Below are positions 25,244 through 33,702 of a DNA stretch of 49,042 nucleotides, in pieces. Source of the stretch: Pseudomonadota bacterium (GTDB lineage: Bacteria; Pseudomonadota; Gammaproteobacteria; Steroidobacterales; SZUA-146). Under the pieces are notes generated by a model, which had not been told where the DNA came from, made no database searches, and saw nothing but the letters and a program-made list of their open reading frames with translations. Made by a program: the position numbers and the translations under genes. The first letter of the stretch is position 1; each line of letters begins with the position of its first letter. The stretch spans positions 1-49,042 of the forward strand of contig JBCCHD010000004.1 of assembly GCA_039028935.1 (NCBI GenBank). Direction: 5' to 3'.

Positions 25244-27081
25244 CGCCGCAAAGTATGCGCCCGATTTATTTCTAAATTATTGTAATTCATGATTTTTCCA
25301 TCAGGCCAGGTCACACTCACCCGCGCTTCGCGGGCGGTACCAAGGCCAAACGTCACATCGGCCGGCACCTGGGATAAATAGCTTCGAGCCGGCATGATGG
25401 TCTGTCGCTGCACGCTGTCGCCCGCCGTGAGGGTGACACTGGCGCCGATGGCGCGCGGGTTATCGCCGGGTTGCTGAAGCGCGATACGAATCCAAAAATC
25501 GCCGGTGCTCTGGTCGTTTCGCAGCACCAAGGGCGGAGCCCCTGTCTGAGTGAGCACGACGTCCTGATCGCCGTCATTATCGAGGTCAGCGGCCGCCGCG
25601 CCGCGCCCCACGATCGGCGTTGAAAACGCACCGAGCTGATCGTCCGCGATACGCGTATAGGTTCGTCGACAGGTTGGACCACAGTTCCAAAAAAGCTGTG
25701 CGGGCTGTGCGTGGCGCTGACTTGGCTGCACCGTATTAATGTCATCCTCCACATGCCCATTCGCTGTGAGTAAATCCGTGCGTCCGTCGAGGTCGGCATC
25801 GAAAAACTGCAAACCAAAACTCAGCGCACGACGGCTGTCAGGACCAATGCCCGAAACGATGCTCTCGTCAGTGAATACGTCACTGCCTCGCGACACGTAA
25901 AACGAACTCATCTCATTGGCAAAGTTACCAATCACAATCGCTACATCGTCGGAGTTTTGATAATAGGCCGCATCCACGCCCATGGCGCCCGTGGCGTTAC
26001 CACTGTTATCAAACGCCATGCCCATCACCGCACCCTGCTCATCGAACCGACCCTCGCCTTGATTGACGAAGACGAAATTCTGCACCGTGTCGTTGGCCAC
26101 CACAAGGTCAAGGCGTCCGTCGCGATTAATATCCATGGGCCGCACGGCCAGCCCCTTACCCACCGGGTTGTCAGTGGCCGGATTCGTCACGTGAATTCGC
26201 TCGCTCACGTCCACAAAGGTATCGCCGTCATTCCGCCACAATCGAGATTGCGTGCCCCGATAATTGGTAGGCGGGCCATAGGCTCGGCCGATACCGGTGA
26301 GTTGATAATCAACTTCAAAATCAATGTCGCGAGACCACACCACATAGTTGGTGCTGAATAGATCTAGGTCGCCGTCATTGTCCATGTCAAAAAACGCGGC
26401 GCTCGTGCTCCACTCATCGAGACCACCTTCAACCCCGAGAGACTCTTCGGTGAAGCGTTTGCCGCCTCGGTTACGCAGCAATCGATTCGAGCCCACCGCG
26501 GTCACATACAAATCCTCGTATCCATCGCCATTGTAATCACCGACTGCGACGCCCATGCCGTAATCAGACAGCGCCAGCCCCACCTCTGCAGTGACGTTCT
26601 CGAACCGCCAGTTTCCGCGATTGCGGTACAGCGCGTGAGTGGTAGCCGGCGCATCGATCTGCGTGGGCCATGCGGTGGAATTGACGAAGAAGATATCAAC
26701 CAGTCCATCGTTGTTGTAATCGAACAAGGCGACCCCACCACCCATCGTTTCAGGCAATAGCTTTTCGCCATACGCGCCGTTGTTATGCACAAACTGTATT
26801 CCGGCGTCCGCCGTCATGTCCGTGAATGGGATGCTCGGCGCATCGATTGTCACCGCGGCGACAGCAGCCGCTGCCGGTGCATTCGTTTCGATGACCTCAA
26901 CCTCACCTCGATCACGCTGTTGCCAGGCATAGATAGCGGCCCCGATAAAGGCAAGCCCTGCAAATACCCACAGCGAGCGGCGCAGATAAACACCAATAAT
27001 GGCGTCATCCTGCTCTTCGCTCTCCTCATTGAGTGAGTCCCAAATAGGCGCTTTGGAGGGACGTTTTCCCGGATCATTCAT
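25240..27081 (-). CDS. Membrane-anchored CRTAC1 family FG-GAP protein with ASPIC/UnbV domain
   Basis: A 613-residue protein with a 34-residue cytoplasmic tail, one membrane helix (about 35-53), then an extracytoplasmic propeller. The start of the mature domain (IPFTDMTADAGIQFVHNNG, ETMGGGVALFDYNNDGLVDI) is the classical CRTAC1 opening; more FG-GAP loops follow (DYNGDGYEDLYV, DMDNDGDLDLFS, DINRDGRLDLVV, DADLDGRTDLLT, DLDNDGDQDVVL). The final 75 residues are ASPIC/UnbV-like (NPRAIGASVTL, ARSYLSQV, VTWPDGK). It lies 30 bases downstream of the multihaem cytochrome gene, so the two are probably one operon and may form a complex. Unlike the 557-residue paralogue it is held by a helix, not a lipid. 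Role unknown. Confidence 0.9.
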   Translation of the reverse strand: MNDPGKRPSKAPIWDSLNEESEEQDDAIIGVYLRRSLWVFAGLAFIGAAIYAWQQRDRGEVEVIETNAPAAAAVAAVTIDAPSIPFTDMTADAGIQFVHNNGAYGEKLLPETMGGGVALFDYNNDGLVDIFFVNSTAWPTQIDAPATTHALYRNRGNWRFENVTAEVGLALSDYGMGVAVGDYNGDGYEDLYVTAVGSNRLLRNRGGKRFTEESLGVEGGLDEWSTSAAFFDMDNDGDLDLFSTNYVVWSRDIDFEVDYQLTGIGRAYGPPTNYRGTQSRLWRNDGDTFVDVSERIHVTNPATDNPVGKGLAVRPMDINRDGRLDLVVANDTVQNFVFVNQGEGRFDEQGAVMGMAFDNSGNATGAMGVDAAYYQNSDDVAIVIGNFANEMSSFYVSRGSDVFTDESIVSGIGPDSRRALSFGLQFFDADLDGRTDLLTANGHVEDDINTVQPSQRHAQPAQLFWNCGPTCRRTYTRIADDQLGAFSTPIVGRGAAAADLDNDGDQDVVLTQTGAPPLVLRNDQSTGDFWIRIALQQPGDNPRAIGASVTLTAGDSVQRQTIMPARSYLSQVPADVTFGLGTAREARVSVTWPDGKIMNYNNLEINRAHTLRR

Positions 27082-27111
27082 AGTGTGTTGGCTGGCCTGA
27101 AAACCGGCAGT

Positions 27112-30000
27112 TTAATGCGAATCCCCGAAGCTGTCATGCCGAGGTTGGCGAGTTGAACTTAATGTATCGGAAGGAACCGCCCGCGGCCGCCGCTGCAAAT
27201 CGTTGATCACGATCGGGTCGGCGGCATGGTTGGCGGCCGCATTGTTGCGGCGCGCGGCGGCGATGGCGGCATCGCGCGCATTATCATCAGGCTTGTATTT
27301 GCTGTGCAGGTCACGGTGATACTCGGCATTTTCCAGTTCGTCGAGCAGCGCGTAGACCTGCGACAGTCCGTAGTGAGCCGTGGCGTTCTCAGGATCGATG
27401 GCCAGCGCTTGGGCATACGTTGTCTGCGCTTTGCTGAGCACCTGAGTGCGCATCTCACCGCGCTCGAGTTTGGACAACTCAACGTACGTATCCGCCAGCT
27501 GGTTGAGCAAACGGTAATCCTTGCTGAAATCAAAACCGCGCTCACGCGCGTTTTGGTAGCGCGTCGCCACTATGTTCTCGAAGTTCGCAACGGCTTGCTC
27601 AAGATAGCCGTTTTGCTTATTGACCAGGCCGGTAAAGTAATCCACCGACCAAGGCGGTGAGGGCGAATCGTGCTCGGCCGCTTGCTGCAACATGCGCACC
27701 GCGTCATCCAAGCGACCCTCACGAATGTAAACGCGCGCGAGGTTTAAATCGCCATCGGCACGGTCGAGCGCCTGCACGCGCTCGAAGGCATATTCCGCTT
27801 GACGCAATTCGCCGGCGCCCTGTTTGCGCAACAAACCGATGCCATAGTCGTTCCACCGCTGCCATAGCGGTACCGGATCACGCCGATCGCGGGCGATCGG
27901 CACGTCCGGATTCATCGGCTCGGCCGCGGCTTGGTAGCGCAGCGCGACGACCCGATCGGCATCGTCTTCCGGCGAGGCGATCACCTCGTCAGACGGCGCG
28001 ACCGGTAAGGTAACCTGGTCGCCAGCAATCGTAATGATCGGCAAATCGTTGTAGGCGTCGGCATCGTCGATAAAGAGTCGGTAATACGCCGTGTCAAACT
28101 TGCGGTAATGCAATCGCGCGTCCAACGTGACCGAAGCGACATCGTCCGGCACGGTAAAGCGATAGTGCACCACATCCGCCGCGCCGGGTGGAATCTGATG
28201 GTTGTAGAGCGGAGTGAAAATATCTTCGGCATTACGCTGCGCAATGCGATCACCGTTTTTATCCAGCACATAGGCATTGACAAAGTGCGACCACGGATCG
28301 ACCTCGCCCGTTTTGGGGTCGATTTTGCCGCTCGCTCCAATCATTTGATCGCCGGCGGTCACGGTCACCTCGACCCACACCTGGTTGGAGTCGGCCGTAC
28401 CTTGAGTAAACGGATGACCTAAGGTCAGCGTACGCAGCACTGTTTCGAGCAGATAGGTTTTGCCGGCTACCAACACCTGGCTGTCGGCCGTTAGCGGTGC
28501 ATGTAATAACCCATCGATGCGACCTTCTTCTTTGAGGCCAAATAGATCGACGCGCAACGATCCTTCCAGCATCTTACGATGCGCGTCGTTGGCTCGATCG
28601 CCAAATCCCAACACATGCGGAATCGCCGTATTGGCGCTTGGGAACTGATGGTTATGCACTTTGAGATCGCCCGAGTCATCCAGCGCCTTGGCGCCGAAAT
28701 CGTCTGAGATCTCATGTTTCATATGGCAACCGTTACAGTTGGTCTGGGCGTTAGGTGGATAGTAAAAACTGGTGATGCCATGACCGGATACACCACTGAG
28801 CAAAAACGTATCGTAGTGATTTTGTCCGCGCAGCCACTTGTAGTCGTTGAGCTCCTCAGGCAAATGCACTTTGTGGCAGGTCCCGCAAAACTCGGTGGTC
28901 TTGTGCAACGGCTTTAAGAAGGTCTTTTTGTGGAACTCTGGCTTGGCTTTGACCAACAGACGATTAATCGCCTGCAGCGATGGGTTGTCGCTGTAAGCGA
29001 AGGGATAGTGCAGCGGCTCTTCGATCGTGTAGTCAGCGTTTCCACGCACACTGTTGATATGCGTAATCGCATGACAACTCGTGCACGTGATGCCCGCATG
29101 GGCGGTCGGATGATTCACATCATCAAAATTTGGGTCGTCAAACGCACCACTGAAAAACGGCACCGGGTCATGGCAACCCGCGCAAAAACGCGCTGCCTGC
29201 ACCGAGCCATCGCGCTCCATCGACATCGCCCGCGTGCCGCGCACCGAAAAAAGGTACGCGGGGTTATTGAAGGAACTGATGTGGTGCATGCTGTCTTGCC
29301 AGCTCGCGTGGGTATCGGCGTGACATTGCTCACAGTAGCCGTCCATCATCAGTGCTTCTTCTGGAATAAACTGCCCGCTTGCGGTACGCGCAAGCGACGG
29401 GAAAAAGTACTGCTCGCCACTTTCTGGGCCCTCGACATTCCATTGGCGTGGGTCGCGCATTTGCCAAACAAGCGCGACGGCCGTCAATGTGGCGGCAACG
29501 CCGCCTACCCACAGGCCCGCTCGCCAATTGATACGCCGCCCGGCGAGTCGATGAAGCACAAACAACCAGACTATGAGTAGCGGCGACAACGCGTGCAGCC
29601 AATAAGCCGTGCTACGAGCACCCTCGTGCCGAATCTCCACAAGGGGCACACCGCGCGTTAGCGTGAGTCCGGTAATCAGTAGCACGATTGCGACGAAAAA
29701 CAGCGCGTACCCTACCTTCACGGCACGACGATTAGGACGATTGTGCGCGTTCTTAATATGAATCGCGCCGTACACGATGACCGGCAGAATCACAATCAAG
29801 CCCAGCGCCAAATGCGCTAAGAACATGTACTGATAGAAAAAGTTCTGGTACGTATTGCCGGTGCTCCACTCGAGCAGCGACGTCGCGACCAAGTAAATAG
29901 CATTCGCCGACAATAGTGCGAACAGCACGAACACTGCGATTAGCAGCTTCTTGAGTTTCGGCCCTACGGCCGGCACATATTTTCTTCTCTTGCGCGTCAT
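27112..30000 (-). CDS. Multihaem cytochrome c with five-helix membrane domain and TPR tail
   Basis: A 962-residue protein. Five membrane helices are visible at about 18-40, 59-82, 98-115, 133-150 and 162-179. Five CxxCH haem c sites follow: CEQCH 223, CAGCH 273, CTSCH 306, CGTCH 372, CNGCH 422. A beta-rich region (about 470-680) and TPR units (about 715-935) make up the rest. With the positive-inside rule, H63/H136 fall near the outer face and H81/H150 near the inner face of helices 2 and 4, as in dihaem b cytochromes; this pairing is my inference. The protein could pass electrons between the quinone pool and the periplasm. Next gene, 30 bases on, is a CRTAC1 protein. The Shine-Dalgarno sequence is poor. 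Confidence 0.85.
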   Translation of the reverse strand: MTRKRRKYVPAVGPKLKKLLIAVFVLFALLSANAIYLVATSLLEWSTGNTYQNFFYQYMFLAHLALGLIVILPVIVYGAIHIKNAHNRPNRRAVKVGYALFFVAIVLLITGLTLTRGVPLVEIRHEGARSTAYWLHALSPLLIVWLFVLHRLAGRRINWRAGLWVGGVAATLTAVALVWQMRDPRQWNVEGPESGEQYFFPSLARTASGQFIPEEALMMDGYCEQCHADTHASWQDSMHHISSFNNPAYLFSVRGTRAMSMERDGSVQAARFCAGCHDPVPFFSGAFDDPNFDDVNHPTAHAGITCTSCHAITHINSVRGNADYTIEEPLHYPFAYSDNPSLQAINRLLVKAKPEFHKKTFLKPLHKTTEFCGTCHKVHLPEELNDYKWLRGQNHYDTFLLSGVSGHGITSFYYPPNAQTNCNGCHMKHEISDDFGAKALDDSGDLKVHNHQFPSANTAIPHVLGFGDRANDAHRKMLEGSLRVDLFGLKEEGRIDGLLHAPLTADSQVLVAGKTYLLETVLRTLTLGHPFTQGTADSNQVWVEVTVTAGDQMIGASGKIDPKTGEVDPWSHFVNAYVLDKNGDRIAQRNAEDIFTPLYNHQIPPGAADVVHYRFTVPDDVASVTLDARLHYRKFDTAYYRLFIDDADAYNDLPIITIAGDQVTLPVAPSDEVIASPEDDADRVVALRYQAAAEPMNPDVPIARDRRDPVPLWQRWNDYGIGLLRKQGAGELRQAEYAFERVQALDRADGDLNLARVYIREGRLDDAVRMLQQAAEHDSPSPPWSVDYFTGLVNKQNGYLEQAVANFENIVATRYQNARERGFDFSKDYRLLNQLADTYVELSKLERGEMRTQVLSKAQTTYAQALAIDPENATAHYGLSQVYALLDELENAEYHRDLHSKYKPDDNARDAAIAAARRNNAAANHAADPIVINDLQRRPRAVPSDTLSSTRQPRHDSFGDSH

Positions 30001-30360
30001 CAGTTGTTCTTGGCCTTGTTATTCCCTTTGACCGCTGCGGCGCCCAACCGCCTCTGTCCTGGCTGCCCGTCGGAAGATCTTCAATGATAAGGCGCACTTC
30101 CCACTACACCTGCCCTGCGACTCGGTACCCTCCGCTTTACGAGCGGCTCTGTATTGGCCCGGGCCCTCTTCGACAAACTGCCTCTATTATTATAAATGCC
30201 ACCGCCGCCGTCGCCACTCTTGGCACGTCATCCGAAGCGGTTGAACCGTCCGGCGATGGCCACACACCACGTTATGTCAACGTCGAGAGCGCACATTGCA
30301 GGCTATCGCCTCCGCGACAACGAAGTCCCTATCGATCACCGGCCGCTTCCCCGTCGGCGG
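30001..30360. other. 360-bp spacer upstream of the cytochrome gene
   Basis: No gene was seen. It holds the leader of the multihaem cytochrome gene and the 3' region of the 1112-residue lipoprotein gene, both minus strand. A consensus TATAAT lies on the minus strand at 30194-30189, with no good -35. A short GGCCCGGGCC palindrome lies at 30156-30165. The two flanking genes may thus be separate transcripts in spite of their shared themes. Confidence 0.5.
30189..30194 (-). promoter_or_regulatory. Candidate -10 element for the cytochrome-CRTAC1 operon
   Basis: TATAAT on the minus strand, the only consensus -10 in the 360-bp spacer. The -35 region 16-18 bases upstream does not resemble TTGACA, so an activator or another sigma factor would be needed. 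It implies a leader of roughly 180 bases. Confidence 0.35.
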
Positions 30361-33300
30361 CTAGTAACTGTCACGATATCGGGTGTTAAATTGCTCGTGC
30401 AGTCGTTCATTGGCCGACGGTAAGACAGGCAGTGGCCCCACTGTGCCCGAATTTTGCGTGTACATATCCATATCTTTGGCGTAGCCCGACACAAACAATA
30501 CGTATCGACGCGTCCAGCCATCGTGAAGCCGGGCTGGCTGTTCAAAGCTCAGCTCAACATCCTCACCCGGACCAATCACGACAAATGCGCCGTCGGTCTG
30601 TTCCAAAAGAGGGCGCACATCGCCCAATTTTGAGTAGTAACCTTTGGGATAACGCGTGTCCCAAAACGGTACGCGTCGATCGAAGTCATAGTCTGGGCGT
30701 TTCTGTGGCTGAGCGATACGCAGTGGAAAGCCGCTCTGCATTAGCTCTGCCCCGCGCAGCGCCAGGAACTGCCGCTTGATGTCAGACTCGCGCACGTCAA
30801 CCTCTTCGACAACGCTCAACGCATCCCAATAAATCTCTAAATTGCTGCTGAGTCGTAATTGTGTCGTCCCTGCAGGGAGCGCACCCAGCGGCACGGACAT
30901 CTCTCGAGGCATACCGGCCGGATAGCCAAAGGCATTTAGCAGCATCACCCAATTGCCCCGCCCGTCGCCCGCTTCCAGTGACGGAGGTGTGTAGAGCGCA
31001 TTACTTTGCCACGCCGCGAACACCGTTTGTGAGTACGGGTATTCCACCCAACCACTGGCTTTGAGCAGAAGTGGGTTGTCCAACGTATCGAGAGGTTGAT
31101 CAAACTCGAGGGTGAGCGTACGGGTTGAATCGAGCATACCCAAAAAGCGAGGATGGGCATCGCCCAAGTCTGCCGCCATAAAATCCGTTGACCGCACGCT
31201 CGCCGTTACATCAAGACCGTCGTCGCGTGTTACGCGAACAGGCCGATGTTCACGCCGAAAATATTGAGCCTGCCCGGTGACCGTTGGCGCGCCGGTACCC
31301 ATGCGCTCATCCAGTACCATGTCAAGCCCAGGCGGCAGATCGTACGCGACAAGTTGCACCGTATCGAGCAACGCCAATTCCTCCATCGGCTCAGTAATTT
31401 TGAGCCCTAACACACCGTCTTTGGGCTGCATGGCGGATTCGGCGATGGCGAAGTACTCCCACGGTCGCGGCGCCCCATATCGCGCGTCCCCCTGTGCCGC
31501 AGGATCGTGCAAGAATCCGATACCGCCGACCCCCAGCACATCACTGACGAAGGCCCATTCATCGCCGTTCCAAGCAAACAGCACGGGACAACTCGACAGT
31601 TGTCGCTGGGTTTCAGTGATGCGATGAGTTTGGCCGGCGCGCAAATCCAGCTCGGTCTGAAAAACACCGTCTGACCAGTCAATGGCGATGTAATCGATGT
31701 GATCGTAAGTCCCCATACCCACCGACAAAGGCTGCGCGCTCTGTCCACGTCCGCTGTGCCGGTCGAAGGTGTCCTTGACTGTCCACGATGATCCACGCCG
31801 CACGGCGACACGCGTGCCCACGCCAGAACGATTGGAGCGCATCGAGTCGGCTTTTTCTTCCTGCCCCTCAAACGTCAGCGCTGTAAACAAGCCCCGGCCC
31901 GGCCCGGGCGGCAGGTGCACAAGCTGTTGTCCGCTCTCAGTGTTGATCACCGTGATGAGCGATGGGCCACGATCCGCATCCGCGACCAAAGGCAATGCCG
32001 AAACGACGGACGCGCGATAGCGAAACAGCTCGGATACCCCTGTGTCCCCAACGTCCAACACCGCGACGCCCTCGCCATCAACGAGCAGCAAATCCGGCAT
32101 TCCATCGCCGTTGAAATCGCTCACGGCCAGTTCCGCACTACGCGGCGACGAGGTCAAATTGACAGTGGCCAAAACCCGCTCTGTCCAACGGGGGGCATTG
32201 TCGCGTGACCAACGCACCAGCTCACCGGCCGTGGTGACGCCGTACAGCTCAACCCGGCCATCTGCATTGCGATCCATGGCGCTGAGCGCGAGGACGTCGG
32301 CATTGAGCAGGCTCTCAGGTACATTGGCCGCCGGCACATCGGCGGCGACTGAGTAATCCCATAAGCGATCGTTGAAGAGCACGGCCACGCCGCCCTCTTG
32401 CACGGCCAATAAATCAGTATCCCGATCCCCATCCAAATCGGTCGCCAACAACTGCCGTCCAGGTGCGTCACCAAAGAACAGATCGCGCTCGGCGCGAAGA
32501 CTTCGAAACGATCCGTCGCCGTTGTTATTAATCACATCATGAGCCCCGGCCTGATAGGCAATGAGCACATCCAGATCACCATCGTGATCCGCATCAACCA
32601 GCTGTAAGTCAGCGCAGGGGCGACCGGTGTTGGGCAACGCACGTGGTGCGTCCCACGCACCGGACGCGGCGGCCAACCGCACGTTGGCACCGCGCGCACC
32701 ACACGTGGCGAGGTCAACGCCTCCATCGTTGTCGATGTCGGCCCACGCGACCGCTGTTACCGCACCCACCTCGTCGAGCGTTTGAGTCTCTTTTTGATAC
32801 TCATCTTCTCCGGCACTCACTACCAGTGTCTGACCGTCTGGATTGTTGATAATAATATCCTGAAGGCCATTGCCCGCCAGATCACTGGTCGTTAGCGACC
32901 GAGACTGCGGCACATCGAACGTCGCAATAGTCTGCGGTGCGCCAAAAAGGGCCCCTTCTGGCATGTCCGCATCCACCGGCTCCCTCAAACCAATGGCGAG
33001 CGCGTTGGCCTTTGGGCCCATGCGGGTGTATTTGGTTTCGGCAAGACGCGCTCGAGGGTTGTCGGCCAGTCGCTCATAGACCGCCTGCATCTTGAGCCCG
33101 GCTTCCCGATTGCCTGACCGCACGTTGAGCAAAAATGCGCCGTAGTACGCGCTGCGCAAATACGGATCAAGTTCGATCGCGCGCTCAAACAGTGCGAGCG
33201 CTTTTTGGGGCGCCTCGGTTTGCGTGAGCACCGCTAAGTAATACGCGGCGTAGGCATCACCCGGATCGCCGTCGAGCACGGTCTGGTAGTGCTGCTTGGC

Positions 33301-33699
33301 GCGATCCGCGTCGCCGGCACGTTCTGACAACAAACCCGAGACAAAATGCGCGCGCAAATTATCCGGCGACTGCGCCAACACCTCATCTAAGTAGCCGCGT
33401 GCCAACACTTCATCGCCGTCCATCTGTCGGTTGAGCGTGGCAATGGCCAGGTTAATTTTCACATCCGCCCAATCGGGCTGTCGGTCCACGGCCTCGCGAA
33501 AGGCCTCACGCGCGCCGGCGTAGTCAAAGTAGCCCATGAGCGCGACACCGCGATTATTAATGTCGATATCTTTGGCGCCGAGTGGGCGTTGATCGACGGA
33601 TGATTCACCCGTGTCGCCGCATGCCGCGAGCGCGAGGACCATCAACCAAAGACAGGGCCGCCAGTGCGTAAGCCGATTCAAACCTATGTGAGCGAACAT
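30361..33699 (-). CDS. TPR/FG-GAP/ASPIC-UnbV lipoprotein with large C-terminal module
   Basis: A 1112-residue lipoprotein (lipobox LALAAC, cysteine 27). Order of parts: TPR units (about 45-230; DINNRGVALMGYFDYAGAREAF, AHFVSGLLSERAGDADRAKQHY); FG-GAP/VCBS repeats (about 255-610; DIDNDGGVDLAT, DADHDGDLDVLI, DLDGDRDTDLLA, DRNADGRVELYG, DFNGDGMPDLLL); an ASPIC/UnbV-like segment (about 620-700; NRSGVGTRVAVR, SVGMGTYDHIDYIAIDWSDG); and a C-terminal module from about 702 to the end opening with CPVLFAWNGDEWAFVSDVLG and closing with GYAKDMD and PLPVLPSANERL. I know similar C-termini in TPR/FG-GAP proteins but no function for them. It follows the nitrilase gene by three bases. It effectively fuses the two partners encoded separately at 18475-21779. 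Confidence 0.88.
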   Translation of the reverse strand: MFAHIGLNRLTHWRPCLWLMVLALAACGDTGESSVDQRPLGAKDIDINNRGVALMGYFDYAGAREAFREAVDRQPDWADVKINLAIATLNRQMDGDEVLARGYLDEVLAQSPDNLRAHFVSGLLSERAGDADRAKQHYQTVLDGDPGDAYAAYYLAVLTQTEAPQKALALFERAIELDPYLRSAYYGAFLLNVRSGNREAGLKMQAVYERLADNPRARLAETKYTRMGPKANALAIGLREPVDADMPEGALFGAPQTIATFDVPQSRSLTTSDLAGNGLQDIIINNPDGQTLVVSAGEDEYQKETQTLDEVGAVTAVAWADIDNDGGVDLATCGARGANVRLAAASGAWDAPRALPNTGRPCADLQLVDADHDGDLDVLIAYQAGAHDVINNNGDGSFRSLRAERDLFFGDAPGRQLLATDLDGDRDTDLLAVQEGGVAVLFNDRLWDYSVAADVPAANVPESLLNADVLALSAMDRNADGRVELYGVTTAGELVRWSRDNAPRWTERVLATVNLTSSPRSAELAVSDFNGDGMPDLLLVDGEGVAVLDVGDTGVSELFRYRASVVSALPLVADADRGPSLITVINTESGQQLVHLPPGPGRGLFTALTFEGQEEKADSMRSNRSGVGTRVAVRRGSSWTVKDTFDRHSGRGQSAQPLSVGMGTYDHIDYIAIDWSDGVFQTELDLRAGQTHRITETQRQLSSCPVLFAWNGDEWAFVSDVLGVGGIGFLHDPAAQGDARYGAPRPWEYFAIAESAMQPKDGVLGLKITEPMEELALLDTVQLVAYDLPPGLDMVLDERMGTGAPTVTGQAQYFRREHRPVRVTRDDGLDVTASVRSTDFMAADLGDAHPRFLGMLDSTRTLTLEFDQPLDTLDNPLLLKASGWVEYPYSQTVFAAWQSNALYTPPSLEAGDGRGNWVMLLNAFGYPAGMPREMSVPLGALPAGTTQLRLSSNLEIYWDALSVVEEVDVRESDIKRQFLALRGAELMQSGFPLRIAQPQKRPDYDFDRRVPFWDTRYPKGYYSKLGDVRPLLEQTDGAFVVIGPGEDVELSFEQPARLHDGWTRRYVLFVSGYAKDMDMYTQNSGTVGPLPVLPSANERLHEQFNTRYRDSY

Positions 33700-33702
33700 G
33701 CG

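Noticed and set aside
30156-30165. GGCCCGGGCC palindrome
   Set aside because: Too short for a terminator, no T-run, and expected by chance in GC-rich DNA.
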